A DNA stretch of 64,000 bases from Halomicrobium zhouii (lineage in GTDB: Archaea > Halobacteriota > Halobacteria > Halobacteriales > Haloarculaceae): contig NZ_FOZK01000001.1 of the NCBI RefSeq assembly GCF_900114435.1, forward strand, positions 1,302,001-1,366,000, read 5' to 3'. Shown one piece after another: positions 31,625 through 39,903 of this stretch (positions are counted from its first letter, which is position 1; every line of letters begins with the position of its first letter). The translations under genes and the position numbers were made by a program. The notes below the pieces were generated by a model. That model saw only the letters and a program-made list of their open reading frames with translations. It made no database searches and had not been told where the DNA came from.

Positions 31625-32872
31625 CTACTCCTCGAACGCCACCCCCCACCGCTTGTCGTTGTACTCGCGCTGTTGTTCGCTGTCGAACTGCCGTTCGATC
31701 TCCTCGCGGAGCGCCTCCTTCTCGTCGCCGCCGATGCGGGCGAGTTCGTCGGCCTTGCGCACTGCCAGCGGCGGGCCGCGTTCGGCGGCGACGTCGGCGA
31801 GCACCTGGCGGGTGATGGCGTCCCGCGTCTCCTCGTCGCGAGTGATGCCGTAGGGCGATTCGACCCTGTATAGCAGGTCCTCGCGGGGGTCGTAGACGAC
31901 GAAGAAGGTGACCTCGTAGGCCTCGTCGTCGAGTTCCCGCTCGATGCCCAGTGCGTCGCCGCTGGTCGAGAGCACCTCGTCCGTCCCGACGCGCGAACGG
32001 AACCAGTTTGTGAACGTCAGCGCGTCTGTGAGACGCTCGCCCTCGTCGTCGTGACGTTCCAGGATCTGTCGGAAGAACGCGGCGTCGTTGGCCCACGGGG
32101 CGTTCCCCTGTTCTTTCCGAACGATCCGGGTGATAGCCTTCGACGTCGTCGACTTGACGAACCCGGCCAGCGCCGCGTCGCGTTCGACGAACTCCTCGAC
32201 GAGGGCGACGTAGTTCGCCACCACGTCCAGCACGTCGTCTTTGACCAGCAGTTCGGCCAGTTCCGGGTCGTGGTCGGCCCACTGGAGGAGGCCGGTGGGG
32301 TAGACGGGACCGTCGAGGATCAGCAGGTCGCCGACCAGGTCGGCCTCCTTCAGCGCGTGTTCGCTCTCGGCGAGGTAGAGCGCCAGCGCGTGGACGACGT
32401 CCTGTTCGTACCGGTCGACGCGGGGGACCTGGAGGATGCGTTCACGGGCGTACCCCTCGTCCTGCATCCGCCAGTCCTCGTCCAGCGCCGCGGCGACGTC
32501 GTTCGAGTGGGCGGTCATGACGATGGTCCGGCCGCGGTGGAGGTCCAGGTCTGAGGGCACCGACGCCATCGCGGCCTGAGCCACGTCGAGGACGATGCCG
32601 TTCTTGAACGTCGTCGGGTTGATGGTCCCCGAGTCCAGGCCGTGCTGGGTCGGGAACGGCGGTTCCTGGAGCGCGGCGTCCTGGACGTCGACCAGCATCC
32701 GGGCCTGCTCGTCGACCGGTTCGAGGACGGGCTTTCCATCAGAAAGGAGCGGGTCGAGGAGGTCGTTCCACACGGTGCCGGCGAAGTCCCGGTGGTCGGT
32801 CGGGTCCACCCCCTGCGTGATGCGGCCCGCGAGTCGCGCGATGCCGTCGACGTGGACCGGGTCCAGGGTCAT
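31625..32872 (-). CDS. nurA: DNA repair nuclease NurA
   Basis: A 415-residue nuclease that works with HerA in DNA end resection. The NurA domain is recognised by GTINPTTFKNGIVLDVAQAAM with its acidic metal ligand, RTIVMTAHSNDVAAALDEDW, LLILDGPVYPTGLLQW, the conserved FVKSTTSKAITRIVRKE, and a C-terminal YRVESPYGITRDEETRDAI ending in a helix. The ATG at 32870-32872 (MTLDPVHVDGIARLAGRI) is usual for haloarchaeal NurA. The downstream hairpin begins immediately after its TAG stop. A small conserved gene (32925-33356) is upstream on the same strand, 52 bases away, and could share its promoter. Confidence 0.92.
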   Translation of the reverse strand: MTLDPVHVDGIARLAGRITQGVDPTDHRDFAGTVWNDLLDPLLSDGKPVLEPVDEQARMLVDVQDAALQEPPFPTQHGLDSGTINPTTFKNGIVLDVAQAAMASVPSDLDLHRGRTIVMTAHSNDVAAALDEDWRMQDEGYARERILQVPRVDRYEQDVVHALALYLAESEHALKEADLVGDLLILDGPVYPTGLLQWADHDPELAELLVKDDVLDVVANYVALVEEFVERDAALAGFVKSTTSKAITRIVRKEQGNAPWANDAAFFRQILERHDDEGERLTDALTFTNWFRSRVGTDEVLSTSGDALGIERELDDEAYEVTFFVVYDPREDLLYRVESPYGITRDEETRDAITRQVLADVAAERGPPLAVRKADELARIGGDEKEALREEIERQFDSEQQREYNDKRWGVAFEE

Positions 32873-32924
32873 TGCTCGAACCCTTCTTCGGGTTCGGGTT
32901 AAGTGTTTTCTCGGCCGACTACGC

Positions 32925-33356
32925 CTAGCCGGACTCTTCTTGCAGCAGTCGTTCGAGCACTTCCGCGACTTCCTCGTACTCGCGCATCGTCAGCCCGTCG
33001 GTCGTGATGATGACCCCCTCGCGTTCGGTGGTGATCCGGAGGAGATACCCGTTCTCGAAGACGCGGACGGTGAAGTGATAGGGGCCGAGTTCGGTCGTCT
33101 GGTAGGCGTTCTGGGTCTCCTTGAAGTCGCGCCACTCGTGGCCGACGAACTCGTCGAGGTCGGCGTCGCGTTCCAGGTCCTCGCGGAGGTACAGCTGCTG
33201 GTAGTTCGCGCGGGTGAAGTACGTCACCGACCGGAGGGTGTCGCTCGTCGCGGCGCGCGAGGACGAGACGATCTCGTCGGCCAGTTCCTGCCGGATGATG
33301 CTCCCGCCCGTTTCGTCGTCATCGTCCAGTTCGCTCCCGTCGCTCATGTCGCTCAT
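32925..33356 (-). CDS. Conserved-looking acidic protein, 143 residues
   Basis: Function is unknown. The N-terminus is acidic and disordered (about 1-20), then a helix (IIRQELADEIVSSSRAATSD) and a domain with alternating strands, YHFTVRVFENGYLLRITTER and EGVIITTDGLTMREYEEVAE, followed by a terminal helix. A second ATG three codons in (33347) is equally plausible as start. It precedes nurA in the same direction and diverges from gpmI; a role in DNA repair is only suggested by position. Confidence 0.75.
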   Translation of the reverse strand: MSDMSDGSELDDDDETGGSIIRQELADEIVSSSRAATSDTLRSVTYFTRANYQQLYLREDLERDADLDEFVGHEWRDFKETQNAYQTTELGPYHFTVRVFENGYLLRITTEREGVIITTDGLTMREYEEVAEVLERLLQEESG

Positions 33357-33491
33357 GTTCGTCGGCCGGGCCTATAACTGGTGCGCTCACGGCGTGGACC
33401 GTGGGACTTGGACCCGACGTTCCGCCGCCCGTCCGACGGTTCCGTTCGCGTCATCGAAGGGATATTACGGCGGGCACGCGACTCCTCGACC

Positions 33492-35012
33492 ATGCACGTC
33501 GGACTCGTCATCCTGGACGGCTGGGGCCTCAATCCCGACTCGACCGTCCGGGACGCTGTCGCCGCTGCCGAGACGCCGAACTTCGACCGCTACTGGGACG
33601 CCGGCGCCCACGGGACGCTCACGACGCACGGCCGTGCGGTTGGTCTCCCCGAAGGCCAGATGGGCAACTCCGAGGTCGGCCACCTCAACATCGGCGCCGG
33701 CCGCGTCGTCAAACAGGACTCGACGCGGATTACCGATGACATCGAGGACGGCACGTTCTTCGAGAACGAGGGTATCCTCTCTGCCTTCGAGTACGCCGAG
33801 GAGAACGACGGTCGCGTCCACTTCATGGGCCTCGTCTCCGACGGCGGCGTCCACTCCTACCAGAAACACCTCCACGCGCTGATCGAACTCGCCGGCGACC
33901 GGGGAACCGAGGCCGTCACCCACGCCTTCACCGACGGCCGCGACACCTCGCCGAAGGGCGGCGAAGGGTACCTGCAGACGCTCCAGGACCACATCGACGA
34001 GCACGGTACCGGCCACGTCGCCAGCGTCTCCGGGCGCTACTACGCGATGGACCGCGACCAGAACTGGGAGCGGACGATGCGGGCCTACGGTGCCATCGTC
34101 GATCACCAGGCCGACTACCAGGCGTCTTCGGGTGTCGAGGCCGTCACCGACTCCTACGCCCGCGGTGACACCGACGAGTTCGTCGAACCCACGGTCGTCG
34201 AGGGCCAGCCAGGGATGCAGGACGGCGACGCCGCCATCTTCTTCAACTTCCGCTCGGACCGGGCCCGTCAGCTCACCCGGATGCTCGCGGACATCGAGTC
34301 CGAGGACTGGGACGTCCCGACGACGCCGCCGGATATCCGCCTCGTCACGATGACCCAGTACGACGCCACCTTCGACGTGCCCGTCGCCTACCCGCCGAAC
34401 CAGCCCGAGGACACCCTCGGCGAGGTGCTCTCGGAGACCGGCCACACCCAGCTCCGACTCGCCGAGACGGAGAAGTACGCCCACGTCACCTACTTCCTCA
34501 ACGGCGGCCGCGAGGTCGAGTTCGCGGGCGAGCGCCGCGAAATCGTCGAGAGCCCGGACGTCCCGACCTACGACCTCCGGCCCGAGATGAGCGCGCCAGT
34601 CGTGACCGACACCGCCATCGACGTCATCGAATCGGACGACCCTGACGTCCTGGTCCTCAACTACGCCAATCCCGACATGGTGGGCCACACCGGCGAGTTC
34701 GACGCCGCCATCGCAGCCGTCGAGGCCGTCGACGAACAGCTGGGTCGCCTCGTCGACGCCATCCAGGCCGCCGGCGGCCACGTCCTGATCACCGCCGACC
34801 ACGGCAACGCCGACGACATGGGCACCGTCGACGACCCCTACACCGCCCACACGCTCAACCCGGTCCCGCTGATCTACCTGGCGCCCGACGGGACGAACGG
34901 CGGGCGGACCGCGCGCGACGGCGGCGCCCTGGCCGACCTCGCGCCGACGATTCTGGCGCTGATGGACGTCGACCAGCCCGAGGCGATGACCGGTTCGTCG
35001 CTGCTGGAGTGA
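33492..35012 (+). CDS. gpmI: 2,3-bisphosphoglycerate-independent phosphoglycerate mutase
   Basis: A 506-residue metalloenzyme of the alkaline phosphatase superfamily interconverting 3- and 2-phosphoglycerate in glycolysis and gluconeogenesis. Landmarks: VILDGWGLNP (Asp ligand), MGNSEVGHLNIGAGR with the catalytic Ser, FTDGRDTSPKGG, SGRYYAMDRDQNWERT, NFRSDRARQLTR, NYANPDMVGHTGEFDAA and ITADHGNADDM (Asp/His ligands). The ATG at 33492 (MHVGLVILDGWG) sets the metal motif at the proper distance from the N-terminus. GATATTACGG near 33462-33471 is a weak TATA element. The second palindromic element starts about 120 bases downstream. Confidence 0.96.
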   Translation: MHVGLVILDGWGLNPDSTVRDAVAAAETPNFDRYWDAGAHGTLTTHGRAVGLPEGQMGNSEVGHLNIGAGRVVKQDSTRITDDIEDGTFFENEGILSAFEYAEENDGRVHFMGLVSDGGVHSYQKHLHALIELAGDRGTEAVTHAFTDGRDTSPKGGEGYLQTLQDHIDEHGTGHVASVSGRYYAMDRDQNWERTMRAYGAIVDHQADYQASSGVEAVTDSYARGDTDEFVEPTVVEGQPGMQDGDAAIFFNFRSDRARQLTRMLADIESEDWDVPTTPPDIRLVTMTQYDATFDVPVAYPPNQPEDTLGEVLSETGHTQLRLAETEKYAHVTYFLNGGREVEFAGERREIVESPDVPTYDLRPEMSAPVVTDTAIDVIESDDPDVLVLNYANPDMVGHTGEFDAAIAAVEAVDEQLGRLVDAIQAAGGHVLITADHGNADDMGTVDDPYTAHTLNPVPLIYLAPDGTNGGRTARDGGALADLAPTILALMDVDQPEAMTGSSLLE

Positions 35013-35133
35013 CGACCTGGGTCGTGGTGTCTGGGTTTGTTGAGCACAGTTCGATGGCTGGTCAGTTGAGTGTGTATAGTGAGCGATCGATGGGGTTCGG
35101 GCTTCTAGCTCTATTCCTAGACACAAACACGTC

Positions 35134-35524
35134 GAAAGCCCTCGGCGCGCTGAACTCGCGCGGACCCACTGCGCTCCTCGCTACGCTCCGGTGCTTGTGG
35201 GCCCGTGCTTCGTTCACCACGCCTCGCCCTTTCAGTCCTCCAGGCCCACCGTTGCTCGCGCTGGCTTCGCCACGCGCTCGCGATTGACTCCACCACTCCT
35301 CCCCGGATTCGGCGCGTCCGCGCCGAATCACGCGTCCTAGCCGCTCGGCAACCGCCCGGCCGGGAGCGCGTTTTATCGCGCGACCAGGGGAAGGGCAAGG
35401 CTGCGGTGCTGTTTCCTGGAGGACTGAAAGGGCGAGGCGGGCTCCGGGAACCCGGGCGCAGTAAGCACCGCAGCGCAGCGAGGAGCGCAGCAAGCCCCGG
35501 GACCGGAGCGGGCCGAGGGCTTTC
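35134..35524. repeat. Large nested palindromic element, copy B
   Basis: This gap holds no convincing gene. Three nested inverted repeats are visible: outer GAAAGCCCTCGGC (35134-35146) with GCCGAGGGCTTTC (35512-35524); a 28-base middle arm (35169-35196 with 35463-35490, two mismatches, core GCGCTCCTCGCT); and a perfect 24-base inner arm (35221-35244 with 35415-35438, core CCCTTTCAGTCCTCCAGG). The 170-base apical part holds GATTCGGCGC/GCGCCGAATC with loop GTCC (35306-35329) and GCGCG/CGCGC with loop TTTTAT (35366-35381). The right flank 35525-35585 matches copy A. Both copies keep the helices while changing the bases. Confidence 0.72.
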
Positions 35525-35676
35525 TGGTTGTTAGCAGTCTCCTTTCTTCCAGCACTATTCCACCAAAATACCCGAGCAATTCACACGTCTATCGACCGTC
35601 TAGCCGACCATAATCCAGGCGAAAAGGCGACTCGGGACGTCCAACGATGAGACTAATCGACGTCGACGAAACGAGA

Positions 35677-36525
35677 TCAATCTAACGCGCTCGACACGCT
35701 GGCCGAGACCTTGACCGAGTCGCACTTCTCCAGGAGGTGCTCGTGTTCGGCGGCGATGGCGTCGGCGTCGCCCGGCGGGTATCGCTCGGCGAGTTCGAGG
35801 GCGCGTTCGAAGCAGTCGCAGGCGTCCTCAAAGTGGTCGAGTGCGTCCGCGGCGTCACCGGCCTCGGCGGACCAGTTGCCGACTGACCGGCAGTCCCGGG
35901 CGCGTCCGAGGTGGGCCTCGACGAGGTCTGCGATGGCGGATTCGGCCTCGTCCCGGGTCGCCACGGTGGCGATGTCCGGGTCGTCGACGACCGTGGTCGC
36001 ACGGCGGAACGCGTCGACCGTCGCCTCCAGCGCGTCGATGCGGGCCTGGCAGTCGCCGTCTTCGACGGCCGCTTCGGCCGTGTCGCGGTGCTCCCTCGCC
36101 CGGGCGAGGAGTTGCTCGGGGATGGCCGCTCGCAGGTGCTCGACGGCGTCGTCGAGGGCGTCGGACTCCCTGACGGTGAACTCCCACGTCGCGCCGACCT
36201 CCGTCTCGACGACGAGCGTGCGCGTCAGCATCTCGGTGCGTGTGTCGACATTCGCGAACTCGACGTATGGAATCGACGTCACCTCGTCGCCACCTGACGT
36301 GCCCACGACGAACGCCGCTCGCCGGTCGGTCAGGACCGCGACAGCCCCGTAGTCGGCGTCGGGTTCGATCCGATCGGTTCCGTCGTCGTCGACGCGCTCG
36401 ACACCGACCCGGGTGTTCGTCAGCGTCGCGCGGACGCGCTCGTCCTCGCCGAGGTACTCGCGCACCGGGTGCTCGGTGAGGGGGTCGCTGCCCGCGATTT
36501 CTGGGTCGGAATCTGCCGTCGGCAT
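35677..36525 (-). CDS. PH-like domain protein with helical C-terminal half
   Basis: A 282-residue soluble protein starting MPTADSDPEIAGSDPLTEHP. Residues of about 25-125 form a bacterial PH-type beta domain (RVRATLTNTRVGVE, AVAVLTDRRAAFVVGTSG, TEMLTRTLVVETEVGATWEF), as in short PH proteins that read membrane or stress states. Residues of about 130-280 are helical with TPR-like pairs (LLARAREHRDTAEAAVEDGD, DALDHFEDACDCFERALELA). There is no signal or membrane segment. Partner and function are unknown. It is convergent with copy B of the palindromic element (152 bases away). Confidence 0.75.
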   Translation of the reverse strand: MPTADSDPEIAGSDPLTEHPVREYLGEDERVRATLTNTRVGVERVDDDGTDRIEPDADYGAVAVLTDRRAAFVVGTSGGDEVTSIPYVEFANVDTRTEMLTRTLVVETEVGATWEFTVRESDALDDAVEHLRAAIPEQLLARAREHRDTAEAAVEDGDCQARIDALEATVDAFRRATTVVDDPDIATVATRDEAESAIADLVEAHLGRARDCRSVGNWSAEAGDAADALDHFEDACDCFERALELAERYPPGDADAIAAEHEHLLEKCDSVKVSASVSSALD

Positions 36526-36681
36526 GTCACACTGGTGGGTATCGCGGCCGGACGAATACTCACTCGCACCCACCGTCATGTCGAGAATAAAACTACCGGT
36601 CCGGGTCAGGTCATGCCGGTACTCCTCGGAATTCTGACTAAAAGATCGACAGGGTCGACGGCCGATTCCGAGAGACTGGAG

Positions 36682-37329
36682 CTACCGATCGATTCGCCGG
36701 AGGTACGACGGAGGCACCCGGTCAGTCGTGTACGTCGACAGGCCGCGGGCGACGATGTCGAGGCCGTCGCTTCGCATGCCGGCCGCGTCGATTTCGAGGA
36801 GGACGGGGTCGTCGGCGTGGCGCGTGCCCACCTCGCGCGCGTCGTCGACGCTCCCCGAGAGGTGGACCTGCTGGCGCCCCATCGGTTTGAGCCCGTCCGA
36901 GAGAATGTCGTCGAGGTTGCGGGGCGCCGTCCCGTGGTAGAGCGTGTCCGGAACGGGACCGTCGGCCCCTCCCAGGTCGACGTCGACGGAGTGGCCGTAG
37001 GCGGCACGAACGACGGTCTCGCCCCTCCGTTCGTCGCGCTCGAAGCGCCCCTTCGGATCGGTGGCTATCACGGCGTCGAGATGCCCGGCGCTCGCCCAGT
37101 CGTACTTCGACTCGACGGCGGTGATCAGTTCCTCGCGGGTGGTCCAGCCCGCGTCGTCCAGTTCGACGCCGGCGTCGTCCGGGAAGTGCCTGAGCGCGCC
37201 GGAGACGAACTTGGAGAGTCGACGGCGCGGGTTGCCCTGGAGAACGAGTTCCCCGGACCGCTCGCAGGTGGGGCACGACCTGTCTTCGTGGTAGCCGTGG
37301 TCGTCGCAGCGAAAGACGGGGTCAGTCAT
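36682..37329 (-). CDS. kptA: RNA 2'-phosphotransferase (Tpt1/KptA)
   Basis: A 215-residue enzyme transferring a 2'-phosphate from RNA to NAD+. An N-terminal zinc-ribbon-like segment (CDDHGYHEDRSCPTC) precedes the family start RRLSKFVSGALRHFPDDAG with the essential Arg-His, GWTTREELITAVESKYDW, and the NAD-binding half with LYHGTAPRNLDDILSDGLKP, QQVHLSGSVDDAREVGTRH and VLLEIDAAGMR. The ATG at 37327-37329 is used. In archaea lacking the yeast-type ligase its substrate is unclear. A truncated copy of its first 18 codons lies at 38260-38307. Confidence 0.94.
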   Translation of the reverse strand: MTDPVFRCDDHGYHEDRSCPTCERSGELVLQGNPRRRLSKFVSGALRHFPDDAGVELDDAGWTTREELITAVESKYDWASAGHLDAVIATDPKGRFERDERRGETVVRAAYGHSVDVDLGGADGPVPDTLYHGTAPRNLDDILSDGLKPMGRQQVHLSGSVDDAREVGTRHADDPVLLEIDAAGMRSDGLDIVARGLSTYTTDRVPPSYLRRIDR

Positions 37330-37400
37330 CACTCAGCCAGAGGGGAGCGCGAAACGAAACGTTGAGGGAAGTTTGTTCTGACTCTCGGCCAAGAAGTCGA

Positions 37401-38081
37401 ATGGTTGATGTGATAGGCCACGGGTGGTCACCGGCACCCCGAACCCGTGCCGTCGGCTCGATCGTTCTCGGCACGCTACTGCTGCTCTCTCCCGCCTACC
37501 TCGGTCTCCTCGGCATCGGCCACACGGGCTACCACTACGAGACGGCGACAGTAACCGCGGTTGATGGCGACCTCCGATTCGAAGGGAGAGGCGTCTCCTG
37601 GGCGCGAATAGAGGGGATCGATTGTGCGACGACCGTCGAGACGGGTCGACTGTGCGCACTCGAACGCCGCCTGATAGACGAGTCAGTCACGGTGGAGCGG
37701 GCGCCGTTCGAAAGGACCGCCGACCCGTACGCCGAGCACGGCGGTCGACTGTACCGACGAACGTCCGACGGGGACCGAATGGGGCTGGAACCAGTATCGC
37801 CGGAGACCGTGCTCGACCACCTCGCCGTCTCGGAGGACCGCGTCTCACCCCTCGGCCGACTCGCGCTCTGGCGAGGTTCTCTGACCACCACGGTTCCGAT
37901 TGCCGAAGCCGGACGGATCGTCGAGACGAGTGATGGGTACGTCGTGATCTACGAGCACCACACGACGAGCGATCCCATCTTGGACGATCCGCTGTTCGTC
38001 GCGATCGTCACCATCGGTGCCGTTTACGGAGGATTCAGGCTACTCTGGCCGGGAATTCTTCGTTGGGAGACGCTCAACTAA
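37401..38081 (+). CDS. Membrane-anchored protein, first tandem paralogue
   Basis: A 226-residue protein with one hydrophobic helix near the N-terminus (about 15-38, GSIVLGTLLLLSPAYLGLLG) and one at the C-terminus (about 200-220), flanking an extracytoplasmic domain with two Cys (GIDCATTVETGRLCALERRL) that could form a disulfide. Start MVDVIGHGWSP aligns with MGNVLGRGWSP of the second copy at 38379, as do YHYETATVTAVDGDLRFEGR and YRYEAVEIRPADGGFEYDRD, and the internal RLYRR/QFYER and LEPVSPETVLDHLA / LRPVSSAKVLDAIA blocks. The two arose by tandem duplication along with pieces of both flanking genes. Function unknown; the base composition is lower in GC than core genes around it. Confidence 0.8.
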   Translation: MVDVIGHGWSPAPRTRAVGSIVLGTLLLLSPAYLGLLGIGHTGYHYETATVTAVDGDLRFEGRGVSWARIEGIDCATTVETGRLCALERRLIDESVTVERAPFERTADPYAEHGGRLYRRTSDGDRMGLEPVSPETVLDHLAVSEDRVSPLGRLALWRGSLTTTVPIAEAGRIVETSDGYVVIYEHHTTSDPILDDPLFVAIVTIGAVYGGFRLLWPGILRWETLN

Positions 38082-38082
38082 C

Positions 38083-38259
38083 CCATCCGGAACTAACGAC
38101 CAGCGCGTCTCCCGAGTGAATCGGGCTTCCCATCGAGATGGCATCGACACCGGTTACGGGGAGTCAGGCACGTCCACGGCTGTAATGCCGCCACAGACTT
38201 CAACAAGATCGTCCGAATCAGCCTCGCAAAGTATGTTTACCGCCCGCCGGTCACGTCGG
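38083..38259 (-). pseudogene. Remnant of a duplicated nadC 3' end
   Basis: On the minus strand this stretch encodes, in broken frames, VCGGITAVDVPDSP and then GVDAISMGSPIHSGDAL, which align with SGGITVADVPDYAATGVDVI and SMGSLTHSADAL at the C-terminus of the intact nadC (39085-39903). A stop and a small frameshift separate the pieces. It sits after the first membrane-protein copy exactly as nadC sits after the second. Confidence 0.75.
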
Positions 38260-38307
38260 CCCTTCGTGGTATCCGTGGCCGTCGCAATGGGAAGCAGGAT
38301 CCGTCAT
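38260..38307 (-). pseudogene. Remnant of a duplicated kptA 5' end
   Basis: From ATG at 38305-38307 the minus strand reads MTDPASHCDGHGYHEGPT then a stop, matching MTDPVFRCDDHGYHEDRSCPT at the start of intact kptA. The remnant fuses directly to the nadC remnant. Its distance to the following membrane-protein start (71 bases) is identical to that between intact kptA and the first copy. Confidence 0.75.
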
Positions 38308-38378
38308 CGTTCGATCATCGTCCTTCTGAAACGAAACGTTGAGGGAGGACGGTTCGGACTGTCAGCCAAGATAGAGAC

Positions 38379-39050
38379 ATGGGCAACGTCCTGGGTCGCG
38401 GCTGGTCCCCGACGACGCGGCGGTACCGATTCCTCCGATTCGCTCTCGCCGTCCTGCTGTTCTCGTCGCCAGCCCTGGTGTATGTCAGCGGCTACGGCCA
38501 GCCGAACTACCGGTACGAGGCAGTGGAGATCCGGCCCGCCGACGGTGGGTTCGAATACGACAGAGACGTGTCGTTCGTTGAGGGGCTCGAAGGTGTCAGC
38601 TGTTACGGGTGGGAGCGCTCTCGGCTCTGTCTGCTTGAAGGCGACCTCGTCGACGAGAACCGGACGTACGAAGATCCGCCAGGGATCTACGATCCGCCCG
38701 AAGAACGGTACACGTACCAGAACGGGCAGTTCTATGAACGTATACGCGAAGGAAAATACGACACTGTCGTCCTCGGTCTTCGCCCAGTTTCGTCGGCCAA
38801 AGTGCTCGACGCCATAGCGCGGGACATCGAACACCTCGATCAACCTCTTCAACGCGTCGTCAGGGACGGCGCCAGAACCGTCCACCGTGATCTAGACGCC
38901 ACTGGACGAGTAGTCCGCTACGACGGAAGCTACTACGCGGTTCACCTGACCGAACACTCGGAATCTGGAAGCTACATCCCGTCTGTGTTCGGGTTCCTGG
39001 CGGGGTTCGGACTGCTCGCTCGAGGCGTTCGTGACGAATTACGCGAGTGA
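38379..39050 (+). CDS. Membrane-anchored protein, second tandem paralogue
   Basis: A 223-residue paralogue of the gene at 37401. It has an N-terminal membrane helix (about 18-38, FLRFALAVLLFSSPALVYVS), an exported domain with the paired cysteines in GVSCYGWERSRLCLLEGDLV, and a C-terminal helix (IPSVFGFLAGFGLLARGV). The two copies have diverged strongly in the middle region, with a six- to eight-residue insert here (DPPGIYDPPEERYTY). Function unknown. The gene ends 35 bases before nadC on the opposite strand. Confidence 0.8.
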   Translation: MGNVLGRGWSPTTRRYRFLRFALAVLLFSSPALVYVSGYGQPNYRYEAVEIRPADGGFEYDRDVSFVEGLEGVSCYGWERSRLCLLEGDLVDENRTYEDPPGIYDPPEERYTYQNGQFYERIREGKYDTVVLGLRPVSSAKVLDAIARDIEHLDQPLQRVVRDGARTVHRDLDATGRVVRYDGSYYAVHLTEHSESGSYIPSVFGFLAGFGLLARGVRDELRE

Positions 39051-39084
39051 GCGAAGACGGGTACCTATCCAGCGCCCGAAGGTT

Positions 39085-39903
39085 TCACCCAGTGCGGAAG
39101 GAGTAGTCCAGTGCGTCCGCCGAGTGAGTCAGACTCCCCATCGAGATGACGTCGACACCAGTCGCCGCGTAGTCGGGCACGTCCGCGACGGTAATGCCAC
39201 CGCTGGCTTCGGCCAGAACCTCCGTCCCTGCCTGCTCGCGAAGCAGGCCCACGGCCCGCTCGGTCACGTCGGGACTCATATTGTCCAGCAGGACGATATC
39301 TGCCCCTGCTTCGGCCGCCCGCGGTGCGTCCGCCGGTTCCTCCACTTCGACCTCTATCTTCGTCGCGAAGGAGACGCGCTCCCGGAAGTGGGCGACCGCC
39401 GCTTCCAGCCCCATCTCGGCGACGTGGTTGTCCTTGACTATCACCATGTGGGAGAGGTCCAGCCGGTGGGTATCGCCGCCGCCCGCGACGACGGCGCGCT
39501 TCTCGATCCTCCGGAGTCCGGGCGTCGTCTTGCGTGTACACGCTATTCGAACGTGATCGGTAACGGATCTCGTGGCGTCGACGGCCTCCCGGGTCTTCGT
39601 CGCGACGCCCGAGGCGTGTCCGGCTATGTTCACTGCGACGCGCTCACCACGGAGGACGTCCTGCGCGGTCCCTTCGACGCGCAGGACGACGTCGCCGGCC
39701 TCGATACGGTCGCCGGTGTCGACGGTCGCGTCGGCGTCGACGCCCAGGTAGTCGAAGACGGCCACGGCGGCGGCGAGTCCAGCAGTCACGCCGTCTTCCT
39801 TCGCGACGAGTCGACCCGTCGTCTCGCCGGGCACCTGGTTGGTCACGTCGTGGTGGCCGAGGTCTTCCTGCAGCCACTCCTCTATCTTGGAATCGGGGAT
39901 CAT
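39085..39903 (-). CDS. nadC: Nicotinate-nucleotide pyrophosphorylase (quinolinate phosphoribosyltransferase)
   Basis: A 272-residue enzyme converting quinolinate and PRPP to nicotinate mononucleotide, the third step of de novo NAD synthesis. Motifs: EEWLQEDLGHHDVTNQVPG at the N-terminus, IACTRKTTPGLRRIEKRAVV (substrate Arg/Lys), GGGDTHRLDLSHMVIVKDNH, KIEVEVEEPADA and DIVLLDNMSP (metal/PRPP), ending EASGGITVADVPDYAATGVD. Its ATG overlaps the nadB stop by one base, so translation is coupled. It is the last gene of nadA-nadB-nadC. Confidence 0.96.
   Translation of the reverse strand: MIPDSKIEEWLQEDLGHHDVTNQVPGETTGRLVAKEDGVTAGLAAAVAVFDYLGVDADATVDTGDRIEAGDVVLRVEGTAQDVLRGERVAVNIAGHASGVATKTREAVDATRSVTDHVRIACTRKTTPGLRRIEKRAVVAGGGDTHRLDLSHMVIVKDNHVAEMGLEAAVAHFRERVSFATKIEVEVEEPADAPRAAEAGADIVLLDNMSPDVTERAVGLLREQAGTEVLAEASGGITVADVPDYAATGVDVISMGSLTHSADALDYSFRTG

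Noticed and set aside
31107-31853. Plus-strand frame of 248 codons through the hairpin array into nurA
   Set aside because: Half of it is repeat DNA and half is antisense nurA; the translation has no domain.
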